A stretch of 64,000 nucleotides of DNA. Source: Coleophoma eucalyptorum (Eukaryota > Ascomycota > Leotiomycetes > Helotiales > Dermateaceae). The notes beneath the pieces are model-generated. The model saw nothing but the letters and a program-made list of their open reading frames with translations. It was not told the DNA's origin and searched no databases. The DNA is taken from contig JALRME010000008.1 in the NCBI GenBank assembly GCA_026120035.1, positions 248,001-312,000 on the forward strand, given 5' to 3'. The position numbers were made by a program, and so were the translations under genes. Below, piece by piece: positions 9,684-20,684 of this stretch (within the stretch, counting starts at the first letter, position 1; each line of letters begins with the position of its first letter).

Positions 9684-12605
9684 TTAATTTCTATACCTGT
9701 CCGACCTTACCTGATCAAACTTCCTTATGATGAATTCATCATCAAAATACTGCCTATCAGATGCATATTTAAACATACAAATGCCTTCCTCGATCCTCTT
9801 CTCAACAAGGAGACTTCGGGTTCTCGCATGATAAATTGAATAGATGCTTTTACAAGCCCCCTGGCCAGTATATGCAAGCAAGCCCATTCCAGCTGAGTAG
9901 TGTCAGATGATCTGAGTGCTTGTGAATTGGAATCAGAACTTACCAGCTCCAGTTTTGGCAAGGAACCCAAGGGATCCTTTGCCGACGCCTTTGAGAACTC
10001 CAACTGCGCCCTCCTTTTTACCACCCTTGTATGGCTCAACTACAATATCAGCTAGCCCAAATGCAATACCAGTCACGAAAGACTTCCCAGCAACCAACGA
10101 CCCGCTTTTGAAGTCTGTGATCTTGTCACGTTCTCTGACCTCACTGCCATACAGTCTTGGAACCGCATTCAAGCCATCCGCCACGGCAAGAGGCACATCT
10201 ACAAAGATACTCTTATATGGCCTTGCAACAACATTACCAAGACTTTTTGCAGAAGCAGCGGCCATAGCTCCAGCTGTCTGAGCACCGGTTCTTGTCCTAG
10301 GATTAATATTCGGCCTACTTGGGTCCAGACTCGAGGAACTATCAAAAGAATGCTGCGATTTTAAGTCTGAGTCAGCCGTGGTTCCAGTTTTGGCAGTCTC
10401 TGCAGACTTCGGGTTCAGCGCCTTCGACTGCTTGTACTCGGCGATCGGATTGGTGACAATTCCAACAGTATCACTCAGAATATTCAAAGGGATTCCTAGG
10501 GCCGCAGAAGTCGATGCTGTAAATGGGTCCCACCGGCGAGCCTCGATGACGATAGGTGCAGGTTCATAACTGTATTGAGTCAATGTAATGTACACAAGCT
10601 TTTAAATGATTATCGGAAATGATTTTGACGTCCAATTGAAGATACTTACTATTGGAGTGTCTTCAGGTCTAATTTCAGGTGATTTGCCAAGGACTGTGCT
10701 GCGATACGGGACAACTTAATGCGCTGTTTGCCACGTTTATAGGTCCAAACTGCTGGCTCGCTCTGCAAAATATCGCACTGTAGCTTGTGTTGACCAATGC
10801 CCCGATGAAAAGACTCTACAGCTGTTTTCACGCCTGATTCTGTGCGCATTTTAATAGCGATTTCTCTAGCTGCAGAGGACGCATTTGGCGTTAAGCAGAA
10901 GCGAATAGCTTCAGCTAACTTTTCACTGGTTAAGGACTTGTATGGGATGGGCCGTGGTCCTGCTCCTGCAGCAGCTACCATATCTCCCCAGAAAGTCTGG
11001 CTTAAGAGCAAGCACTATTAGCGAGTGTTAATTCTGGGTATCGGAAACACCTACTCGCCAAAGAAAGGTACGATAGTAGTCGGTTTCCCATTTAGCAACC
11101 CACAGGCTGTGGTCCCTGCTCCTCCATGATGAACTACCGCTGCAATATTTTGGAACAGCCACTCGTGTGGACAATCCCCAAGGTAGAAAACTTGCTCTGA
11201 ACTCTGATGTGTGCCGCCTAGCTTACTCCAACCGCGTGAGATGATTGCTCGAACACCTGTTATCTGAATTGCTTCTAAAATCATGGCAGTCATCTTGTCA
11301 GGATCATCAATTACAATGCTTCCAAACCCAATGTACACTGGCGTTGGTCCGCAACGAAGAAAATGGTCAAGATCAACAGGGGGCTGAAAGTTTGGGGCTT
11401 CTCTGAAAAAGAAACCGCAGACGTCTATAAAAAAGTCTATCAGCTTGACATTACACAACGGTTGGCTAGAACTCACCTATATGTGATGGCCAGTCCCTGG
11501 GTTTGGGTACTAGAGCTGGAGACCAGCAGTATGTGAATGGGATCTTGAGTGACTCTACAAGCAATGGCCCCTCTGTTGCCGTAATTGGTTCAAGATCTAT
11601 GGATTTTCTCCACTTGTTGATGATATCTCCTAAGCTTTCCTGAAGATTAGTACTAATACAGTTGTTTTAAATGTGAGTAACACACCCTTGCCATGTCATC
11701 CATTCGACAACTATGTATGACAAATAGTTCGAGTTTTCGCTTTGCACATCAACATTTTCATTTGAAGACTGAAGGTTCGCCAGGGGGTGTGGAAAGGCTC
11801 TGGTGCAAGACCATGGCATTGTAAACATGATATGCAACTACACAGTCCTTGAATAAGTACGACGTAATACTTCCAGCAATCAAAACTTACCGGACATCCT
11901 AGCGCTTGGGCACAGTGAACATGGGCAAAACTTGGTGGGTTGGCAATAATTGCGTCTGCTGTAAATGGGGTTCCTGTCTTCAGATCTGCCTCGATACACG
12001 AATTCCAGCATCCCTCAAGCATAGTAGTCACCATTTTCCTTTTGGCCTGAATATCGCCGGCCCGTAAGCTACTCATGCTTGGTATCAAGCCCGGATTTTT
12101 AACCATATAAGCCATGAGTTCTGTAGGGTCGCCGCCAATAGGGTAGAATTCGAGTCCATGCTCTATGACAAAATCTTCAAAGACATTATGCGTGGCCAGA
12201 CGGACACGATGTCCATGCTTTTGAAGCTCGTTTCCAATAGCGATGAATGGCTGGATATCACCGCGACTTCCGACCACTTGTATAACAATATTAAGCCTAA
12301 GTGTTGTTCTTGCCGGTAACGCTTCGTACTTAGGAGGGGGAGTCGGCGGCCGATCTGGCGCATATGTAGGCGGTGGTATAAGCTTAGACAGGGTTCGGCT
12401 GAGCCTAGAGTCAAGGTTGATATCGATTCGGCCATTTGCTATCTTACATTAGATACTGTAGTTCTGTGAAGCCATATTATGGTGGTTGACAAACACTGGG
12501 AAGCTTACCTTTAACATTTGCGGTTTCCTGGATCGCATGTCCATTTTCAAGATCATGAGTGCCGTCAGCTAATGGCGCCGGATAATTTACTTTTTTGGCA
12601 TCCAT
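9684..12605 (-). CDS. Sterol/UDP-glucose glycosyltransferase, GT1/GT28 type, with long C-terminal region
   Basis: Eight exons: 12605-12509, 12438-11891, 11837-11686, 11634-11477, 11424-11055, 11000-10650, 10569-9944, 9892-9684. All phases close and give 836 residues. The N-terminal nucleotide-binding fold starts at GSRGDIQPF (89-97). The middle has [10 protein letters not shown] and [15 protein letters not shown]. The UDP-sugar site HHGGAGTT is at 417-424 and is followed by PFFGDQTFWGD. This matches fungal relatives of sterol 3-beta-glucosyltransferase but without the GRAM/PH part of Atg26. The last 290 residues ([37 protein letters not shown]) form the Gly/Lys-rich C-terminal domain often attached to fungal members. 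At intron 3 the first AG after the branch point appears to be skipped, because only the second restores WQGLGD. Its promoter holds a CGTATT array. Confidence 0.9.
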
Positions 12606-13172
12606 TTCTTGATGTTGAGTGAGGTATCACTGTTGGGGTAGAGACAATTTAGTAAGAGGAGAGGGAGTGAGAGATAATTGGATGCAAGATAATCTACCAT
12701 TACTTAGGGTGCTTTAAAAAAAGATTAGTACGGTATTGATAGCATCTACCATGTACCCGAAATAAACTTTGTTCGTGGCTGGCCGTATTCATCGTATTCG
12801 TCGTGTTTTTCGTATTCACCGTATTCACCGTATCGCACCGTATGGCTTATTTTGAAACCAATGTTCTTCACCTTTCAACTACATTGAACGCGAAATTCTG
12901 AAACACGTCGTTGCGAGCAATTGTGCAGCTGTATTAGCCAGATCAAGGCACGTATACTAATACCATACATTTGGAATGGCTAAATTTCACTGAACAGATA
13001 TATCAAATTGACATGGATAAGGATGGGCTTAAAATTATAGACCTGTATTCAGCATTTCTCATAGACGAAATACTTTCTAAGATACCGATTGCATTATCTA
13101 TCAAAACAATACCTTCTCTCGAAGGATACAATAGGAACCGAAAGGACATCACCATCAACGGTAGCGCTCTCT
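12606..13172. other. Promoter region of the glycosyltransferase
   Basis: This contains the 9-bp-period CGTATT array at 12784-12845 and otherwise AT-rich DNA. A short open frame at 12971-13213 overlaps the end of the zinc-cluster gene on the other strand and is not supported. Confidence 0.5.
12784..12845. repeat. CGTATT array, 9-bp period, seven units
   Basis: Units start at 12784, 12793, 12802, 12811, 12820, 12829 and 12839. Five begin CGTAT[TC] and the others read CGTGTT and CGTATG. The spacing is 9 bp except for one 10-bp step. The array lies about 180-240 bp upstream of the glycosyltransferase start. Similar CGTATT units occur in the shared promoter at 14750-15070. Confidence 0.85.
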
Positions 13173-14457
13173 TCATTCCGGTAACCAACCAACCTCCTCA
13201 AGTGGCCAGTTGATCCATATCCGATAATTGGGATCAAGAGAATTATATATCTCCGAGATCAGGTGATGAACCCAGCCTTGCATCCACCAGAACGGCCTGA
13301 GGCAATTCAGCAAAACGCAAAAATGGGCTAGAATAATCAGTGCTATTGGCTCTCGCTGATGCAAGCAAGATACAAAGTCATCATCGAGTCGGAAGAGCCA
13401 AGCAAAGACCAAATTAATTGGTACTGGTGATTGTATCGTCCCTGGAGGGAACCACATCAAAAGGTTCTCAAGGGCTCCTGTGTAGATCAGATAATGTGGA
13501 TGGTCGGATGCAGCATCATCGACCATGTCTCGTAGGTCTTGTATGTGCTTATTATTTGGGCTTGTTGTTTGTTGCATTACGGATCGCATAAAGAGAGAGA
13601 ACATTGGAGATAAATCGCTGTGCTCTATGAGTGAATAGTTTGAGAGTTCCAAAATAGACCTAACTCCCCGGAAGAGAATCAGCCATTCAGCAATGCCGTG
13701 GTCCCCAAAAAGGAGAAACTCTCCTCCTTTAGGACCTAGACCGAAGGTGTAACAGACACAGATGCTGGAAAACAAGTAGAGCGCTGGAGCAACGGTCTCA
13801 TCCACACTGCCAGGATCGCTCAAAATGGTCGTTGCTATACGCAAGCCTGCAGTATAATGATCTTGTGCCCGGCGCATATAGGGAGACTCTAAATCTTTCT
13901 TGAAGTGCGCCAGATGTAATCCAGAGATGGCGAGGATGCCATGTAGAAGAAAATTGTGGGAGAATGCTATTCGCGGAACATTGATGCGAAGAAAGGTCTG
14001 GTAGCCCGGAGTATCCCCCAAGGTGTAAGAAGTCGAAGTATCATAGTAATGTAGCAATTCAAGATCATCCACGTTCAATATGTGGTGGCTCTGAGCAGGG
14101 AGAACACTTGACTGTGAGGCTGAATGCGGGCTGGAGATATCGCCAACGCTAAGTGGCTCAACTGAGGCCACGGGGCTAGCTGTTGATGCCGCCGAGGGGA
14201 TAGAGAAGGGGAAACTGCAATCCGCAGAGTACTTGATGCAGTTTGAGCATCGTGGTTGTTGCTCGTCACACTAGAATAAGAATCAATAAATGAACCCATT
14301 CATAACGGCAAATAAATAAGGCACAGATGATGAGCACAAAGCCTACTTTAATTCGCCGTCGTTTGCAGCTCGTACAGCCCTTCCGCGATTTGCGGTGTGG
14401 CTTCCGGTGGCTTAGGCCCTTTGCAGTCTTGTCAAGGCGATGCAGATTTTTCGACAT
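13173..14457 (-). CDS. Zn2Cys6 fungal transcription factor
   Basis: Two exons: 14457-14347 and 14270-13173, with a 76-nt GTAGGC...CTAG intron (14346-14271) that sits inside the zinc cluster, a frequent position. The 402-residue product has Cys28, Cys31, Cys38, Cys45, Cys48 and Cys55 in CX2CX6CX6CX2CX6C spacing, preceded by a basic stretch (HRKPHRKSRKG). The rest (residues about 70-402) is helical with QDHYTAGLR and NLVFAWLFRLDDDF-type segments, as in the short Fungal_trans_2 regulators. It lies between the glycosyltransferase and the FAD oxidase and probably regulates them. Its own promoter is divergent with that of the oxidase and carries CGTATT repeats. Confidence 0.9.
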
Positions 14458-14749
14458 TCCTTTCAGTAATCAAGTCCAGCCGTATAGGTACACACGTATA
14501 GTTGATGTTGTCGTGGAAATCGTATCTTGCAGCGTCAATACGTCTCCTGTGACGACCCCTACTATATATACGGTCGTATTCCCAAGCCGGCCATCACCCT
14601 TGGGGCTGGAGCATGTTTTAACTTTGATTTAGAGGACGCTTTACCCAGACGAGCAAGATCATACCGTATCACAGTTGCTGCTACGACCGTAACGGCACTA
14701 GCTCAAGGAATATGGGGCACGGTGGTGGGATAGGCTAGTGTTGAACTGG

Positions 14750-14779
14750 CGTATCGACGTATTGACGTATTGACGTATT
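14750..14779. repeat. CGTATTGA array, 8-bp period, four units
   Basis: Four units at 14750, 14758, 14766 and 14774 read CGTATCGA, CGTATTGA, CGTATTGA, CGTATTGG. The array is about 290 bp upstream of the zinc-cluster gene start. Confidence 0.85.
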
Positions 14780-15045
14780 GGCCATAATCGCACTAAGACA
14801 GCCGAGCCAATAATATGATGATACGAAGCTTTTCCTGCCGTTGCATAAGGTATGCGAATTTCCTCCTTTGGTTAGCTTACTCGTCTATTCTTGGCAGAAG
14901 CGTCCAACATGTAGTGCATAAGAAGAATCCCGGGTCATGTGATACATGCCCATTACAGGTACTAGGAATGAACTTTGATTAACTCATGCTAGTATTCACT
15001 GTATTCACTTCACACAATGCCGTTGTGACGTTTTCTGTTCTTGGA

Positions 15046-15067
15046 CGTATTGCCGTATCCACGTATT
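15046..15067. repeat. CGTAT(T/C) array, 8-bp period, three units
   Basis: Units at 15046, 15054 and 15062 read CGTATT, CGTATC, CGTATT with 2-bp linkers. It is about 310 bp upstream of the FAD oxidase start chosen here. Confidence 0.8.
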
Positions 15068-15375
15068 AGTATTCAGTACGTTTTACCCCAGAAACGAAGC
15101 CGGCCCACTAGGCAAAGCAGTTTAGAACTTGCGTATCCAGGTACTAAGCACGAAAGGTATTGTATCTGTCGTGATCTTTATTGCCAACATCCACAATTTA
15201 TTTTTAAGACTAGAGATATCAATTTAAGGTTATTAAATGATCGTCATCAATATAGGGAGGCGCAGCTCCTAATAATGTGTAAATTTTGTAGATAAAGTGA
15301 GCCAAATCATCCCACATATTGCAGACCTGTCAGTACACTCTCAATCTTGTTGTCTTTCTTTACATTGCAAAAGCA

Positions 15376-17232
15376 ATGGTTAGCTCTAGTAAACTTTTCG
15401 GGCATCTTGCTCTCGTAGCCACCTCATTAGCCGCAAGTGGCTCACTCTGCAAAACAACACCACTGGATCCAACATGGCCGTCAAGCGAGGAATGGGCCGC
15501 ACTTAATGCTTCCATCAATGGCGTACTACTCAGGACTGCGCCGATAGCATCTTCTTGCTACCCCGGAAATCCTTTTAACTCACAATTTTCCTGCAGCACG
15601 GTTGCGTCTAATTGGACTTCGTCCTCATTTCACGCTACTATTCCCGAGTCGATTGATTATCCAATTTTCGCAAATAATTCCTGCATCCCGAAAGATGCGG
15701 CAGGATACTACGAAGCCAGAGGCTGTGAGATTGGTGGAATGCCACAGTATATAGTCAATGCTACAACCGAGCAACAGATTGCAACCTCTATGTCGTGGGC
15801 GGCTGCGCGTAATATCCGCATCACTGTGAAGGGTACAGGACACGAGATGAATGGAAGGTGAGCCACTCCAAACCTACTCTCATGTGCTGGACAACTTTTT
15901 ATAAGATGCTGACACATTTACTTTGTTAGATCTAACGGCGCCTATTCTATGCTTATCTGGACACGAAACTTTCAAACACTGGAATTTAACTCCACTTGGT
16001 CGCTGCCAAATTCCACGAACACTGAGAACGTTGCTATTGCGGGTAGTGGTTTGAATTGGAACTCTGTCTACACCGGCGCTTCAAATATTGGAAGAATTAC
16101 CGTCGGAGGTGGTGCTAAGAGCGTCGGTCTTGGTGGATTCATTCAAGGTGGTGGACATGGACCTTTGTCAAGCCACTATGGTTTAGCTGCTGATCAAATT
16201 CTTCAAGCTACGGTAGTAACCACAGAGGGCAAGATCTTGGTCGCCAACGCTCAACAGAACCAGGATCTACTCTTCGCTATTCGTGGTGGTGGGCCCGGTC
16301 AGTATGGTGTTGTCACTGAATATGTGATGAAGACATACCCGGTGCCTTCGTCAATGGTTGTTGGAACTCTTAGCATGTCTACAAACGGCACCGATGCTGC
16401 CGCTATTGACGCTTCTTGGAGAACATATGCTGCCTTAGCTGCTAGCCTTCCAGATATGATGGATGATGGACTAGCTGGTTCATTGACGGTGACCACAACG
16501 AGTGGCAGAGTCAAGGCTACCCAATCACTTTTCGGTTACAACATCACCGCTGATGGAATGCGAGCTCTTGTCAACCCTATCATCGCCAAAATGCAAGCAG
16601 CGGGGAACTCGACAACTATCTCCATCGAACTCACAGACGTGGAATATTTCGAAACATGGCCGACTTTCTTCGAGTACATTAAGCAAGTAGACAATGTTGC
16701 TGGCGGTGGTAGCGCCATGTCAAGTCGACTACTCGGCCGCGCTCAACTGAACATCTCCTCGACCGACCTGATCAGCAATTTCAAGAAAGCCTTGGTAACC
16801 TCCACCTCTAACAGCACGGGCGGTTATATGATTATTGGTATGCAAGGAGGTCTCGGTCCTGCAAATGTTCCATCGGAGATGCGAGGAGCTCTGCAACCAA
16901 GCTGGCGGACCGCCTATCTTCACGTTATCACTCTAGGAGCATATATCAACGCGACCGCTGACTCTCAAACAACCTTAGCATCTGCTGCAAAATGGTTAGA
17001 TGAAGTAAAGGAACCTGTCTGGAGGACATGGGCTCCGGAGATGGGATCTTATATGAACGAGGGAAATCCTTTCAACACCCAGTTCAAGCATGACTACTAC
17101 GGCGCTAATTATGATCAGCTCGTCGACATAAAAATGAAATATGACCCCACAGAGAGTCTCTTTGTGCTTACCGGTGTCAATAGCGATAAGTGGGATTATA
17201 ACTTAAACTCGGGAAAGCTATGTCGGGTATAA
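15376..17232 (+). CDS. Secreted FAD-linked oxidoreductase, berberine-bridge-enzyme-like
   Basis: Two exons: 15376-15857 and 15930-17232 (72-nt GT-AG intron), giving 594 residues. I chose the ATG at 15376 because it opens a clean signal peptide (SKLFGHLALVATSLAASGSLC). An in-frame ATG 57 bases upstream would bury it. The FAD_binding_4 fold has TVKGTGHEMNGRSNGAYS, where His156 is at the usual covalent flavin attachment site, then GGFIQGGGHGPLSSHYGLAAD. The C-terminal BBE segment has YYGANYDQLVDIKMKYDP and ends VNSDKWDYN. N-glycosylation sequons are numerous (NWTSS, NSTNT, NSTGG), fitting secretion. Substrates in the family include sugars, alkaloids and alcohols. The gene shares a repeat-bearing promoter with the Zn2Cys6 gene. 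Confidence 0.92.
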
Positions 17233-18510
17233 GCATTGCCATCGGAATAGGCAACAGAGAAGGAATCGATGTATTATAGAAGGAAAGTTCTTGTAGATTA
17301 AAAGATTGGTTTATTGATTGTCACTATAGTTGTTACCAATTCCACTATAGAATCCAATTTTTCTATTCTTATCTACTTTTTGATACATACGTTTCTTGCT
17401 GTCTTACAGTTTCTGTCAAAATTGCTTTGTTATAATTTCGATTTCATCTGCCGAGTTTATTATCTATCTACATATTACCTCAACGATAATATGGAAAATT
17501 GAAACTATCAGTGGCTATTACCTGTTAATAGACAAAATATAGCCTTGAACAACAAAAGAAGACGAAAAAGTAAGAGAAATCAACAATTAGTCGTACGCCT
17601 TCATGGGTGACTTTGTGACTACACCGCACAGACCTCGGTGTAAACGGGTCTTCCATGCACGCTCCTCTTTCACTTTACGTAGTCGGTACATAGTTATTCT
17701 TAACTTTGTAAATGCCCCCAGAGCCATTTATTGCAACACCTGTACAGCAGAATTGGCAGGAACCTATGATAATCTATATCTTAGAGAAGTAATTGAGAGA
17801 ATTAATAAAATGTACAGGTTGACTTAAATAGATAGGAAATCATAAGGTTTTAATTCTTAAATTATGACTTGTAGAATTGTTCATTTAATAGCCGAGGTAT
17901 TCATATCTCTTGATAATTATCGTTACAAGAGAGCTGTTCTGGGTTGTGATGTTTGAGCACATTTTAATTGGTCAATGTATGAACTGCGGCAGTGGCATGT
18001 TGTACCACCAGGTCGTAGCAGATTCTAATTTTCGACCAACAGTATGAATTGGGTGGGGCAATTTTTGGGACAAGATAGTTATCTACGCCGCACCCTTGAG
18101 CATCTGCACCAAGTAAGCAACGATTCTGCGAAGGTTTGAGCTGTTTTTAACGACTAATATAGTAGAAACCATCTAAATTCGTTTTCTAATGCACGACAAT
18201 CAAAGAGTCTAAGAGACTAGGGGTGTTTAGCAAATAGGAATGAAACCTTTATAACTCCAAAGACCTCAAATTAAAAGAAATCTACTATTCGAATGAGGTC
18301 CTCCCAAAACCTTCTCGCATCGATTAATTCAAAGGCCCTTATTGGCCTAATCAATTATCGTAATCACAGCGTAGCCTGACTGTAGTTGAAGAAGAGCTTA
18401 GTTGGTTTCTGCAGTGGGAATTAGTCCTTTGGACATTGAAAGCCAAGAATGGTAGTTTAAAACCTGGGTAGTTGCTGATGTTCTTCGTATCGGCGTAAGC
18501 AATCGCCAAA
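17233..18510. other. Gene-free spacer
   Basis: 1.28 kb of AT-rich DNA. Open frames at 17314-17502 and 17603-17827 are short, lack domains and use atypical codons. Nothing else is recognised. Confidence 0.45.
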
Positions 18511-20427
18511 ATGAACATGGACACAACTTCTACGGCGACGTCGCCAACCAGTTCCTCGACACCTACTTCCATGGCCAGTCTACTCCTCGGCGACCCAAGA
18601 TGCAATAGCGATGCCTGTCCAGCCTTCAAAGCCGCCCACGTCAAATCTCAAGCGGATGTTAGCTACTATTTCCAATTCCACTATGGAGAATGGCTCTCAT
18701 ACTGTTGTGTTATCGTACTTATTCTTTTTGGCGTAGCTCCATATATACATCAACTCTGCTCATATCGCAAGACCCGTAGAAGCGAGTCATCCGTAGTCAC
18801 TTTTTCTGATAAAGGGCAGGCCATATAACGTTCCTTTACGTATCGTATGATACCTGGTCGTATTGGTGCATACTTAGGTCTCCCATCCTACAAAATTCTT
18901 TTAATGACGCTCCTCGGTCTCATTCTAATTTTGGCATTCTCATTTGCGGTTTATCCTTACTACCGTCGGTACCGAGGATTCCGAACCCCCCCTTAGCGAT
19001 TCGCGCAGGACTAATGGCCGTGGCACTGACGCCTTGGATCTTCGCTCTGGCTGGAAAATTCAATTTCATAACCTTGATTACTGGAATCAGCCATGAGAAA
19101 CTTAATGTCGTGCATAGATATCTATCATATGCTTGTCTGATACTCAGCATCATTCACACGGCGCCATATCTCGTCAATGACGGTGCAGGACCTACGCTTT
19201 TTGGCCTCGCGGGTTTGAAAGCACGATGGTATGCAGCGGGGTCATTTGAGGTACTTCCTTCATGCCATCTCCTGCTCGTACCTAACCCAACATAGTTTAC
19301 AGGAACTCCCCCCTTTGGAATCCTGGCCTTTCTTTCTTTCTTCTCCATTCCATTCTTTCGTCATCGCCTGTACGAACTATTCAAGTACTCTCATTACGCT
19401 GCGTCAATTACCTACATCGGTCTGATGTTCTGGCACTATGGCAACGAAGGAAACTCTTGGTACTACATGTACGCCACTGTTGCAGTATTCGTCCTTTCCA
19501 TCGCTGGTCGCTTGACATTTAAGACTTCGTCTATACTCGGAAAGCACTGGTTCGAAAGGAATTCAGCTACAGTCCAAGTCATAGGTCTCAGTATGCTGAA
19601 GATTAGGGTTTTCACACAGGCAGGCATGACCTGGAGTCCAGGCCAGCATGCATTCCTGAGGTTCCCTTGCTAATCATCCATTTACAATTTCATCCATTTC
19701 GACAACATCCTTTACTGAACCACAGGAAATGATTTTCCTCGTTCGACCATATAAAGTTTTTACTGCTGTGCTACATTCCCTATGTGTAGCCTCTCCTTTG
19801 TCAGAATTGTCCCTTCAAGTGGATGTCGGTGGACCATATGGGGGCATTGGACGAGCGATTGAAAGGAGATACAAAAGTGTAATATTAGTAGCTGGTGCAG
19901 GAAGAATCAGTTCCGTCCTTCCATGGCTGCTATATTTATCTGAGGTATTGAAAGCCGAACATTCTGAGACCCAGGAAGTTGTCCTGTTTTGGGTTGTGCA
20001 ATACGAAGATGCACTAGAGTGGATCCGCGAACAGCTAATGAGAGCAGTCGAAGTTGCACCAAAGAACTCGACAACTTTGAAAATATTTGTTACGCGAAGT
20101 CAAGAAACCGTCCAGTCGCGCTTTCAAGAGACTAAAGAAGTTATGAACCCGGAAGAAAAGCCTATAATGACGGATCCATGGACAATTGAATATAGAAAGC
20201 CTAATTTGCTGGAAGTACTACCAAATGCCGTGACACTCAGCCGAACAGTTGTTCTTGGTATGTTATATCGCCATAGATTCCTTCTCTGCAGGGCTAACAA
20301 AAGGCTAGGCTGTGGACCAGAAAGTATGACGATCGATATATCGAACGCAGTAGCTGCAAGCCAACAGAAGGTTCTGAAGGGCGAGCTGCGGGAGCTTGCA
20401 CTACACACAGAGTTCTTTGGGTGGTAA
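18511..20427 (+). pseudogene. Ferric-chelate reductase (FRE family), disrupted
   Basis: The order of conserved parts is complete. A first membrane region (18511-18825) is followed by the haem-binding ferric-reductase core (about 19000-19250 and 19296-19570 around a 45-nt intron, 19251-19295). The FAD-binding part ends WSPGQHAFLRFP. The NAD part has VGGPYGG, VILVAGAGRISSVLPW and the terminal CGPESM...EFFGW. At least three lesions break it: an in-frame TAA at 18826-18828, with homologous sequence continuing in the same frame; a run of seven C at 18986-18992, where eight would keep the frame; and a loss of frame after 19667, where TAA follows LRFPC and the family's next segment (ANHPFTISS) is in another frame. 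A living copy would reduce Fe(III) or Cu(II) at the plasma membrane. Homopolymer error could explain one lesion, not all. Confidence 0.82.
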
Positions 20428-20684
20428 TTATAATCGATTTACGCGGGTGATAAATCGCGCCACGAGTACCTAAGGTATAGAACTACAAAAATTGAAATAG
20501 TAGGATAAAATAACAAGCCCCTCTTAAAATTATTTTAATATCTTTTGAAGCTATCTAGCTCAATCGAGTCTATCTTAAAGCTACTTCTACACTGGATAGC
20601 TGGTCAACGTGTTGTTGGAAGGAGATGAATTAGTGAATAATTTAGATCTTACTTTTCTAAAACTAACTTGCAACGACGCTCTAA

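Larger units (their letters stand above)
14458..15375. promoter_or_regulatory. Divergent promoter between zinc-cluster gene and FAD oxidase
   Basis: The 918-bp bidirectional region has no coding capacity I can support. It holds CGTATC/T units at 14750, 14758, 14766 and 14774 (8-bp period), a GTATTCACT pair at about 14992-15009, and units at 15046, 15054 and 15062 (8-bp period). Single CGTATT-like sites also occur near 14575. These are candidate binding sites for the neighbouring Zn2Cys6 protein, though they lack the usual CGG ends. Confidence 0.6.

Noticed and set aside
9561..9839. A 92-codon frame on the plus strand
   Set aside because: It overlaps the last exon of the glycosyltransferase on the other strand, which has strong frame and family support.
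12163..12435. A 90-codon minus-strand frame in the glycosyltransferase exon
   Set aside because: Wrong frame; the true frame gives GSRGDIQPF and splices to the first exon.
19251..19295. Further introns as an explanation for the ferric reductase stops
   Set aside because: One real intron is here, but no GT-AG pair of plausible length removes the stop at 18826 or repairs the C run without deleting conserved residues or creating new stops.
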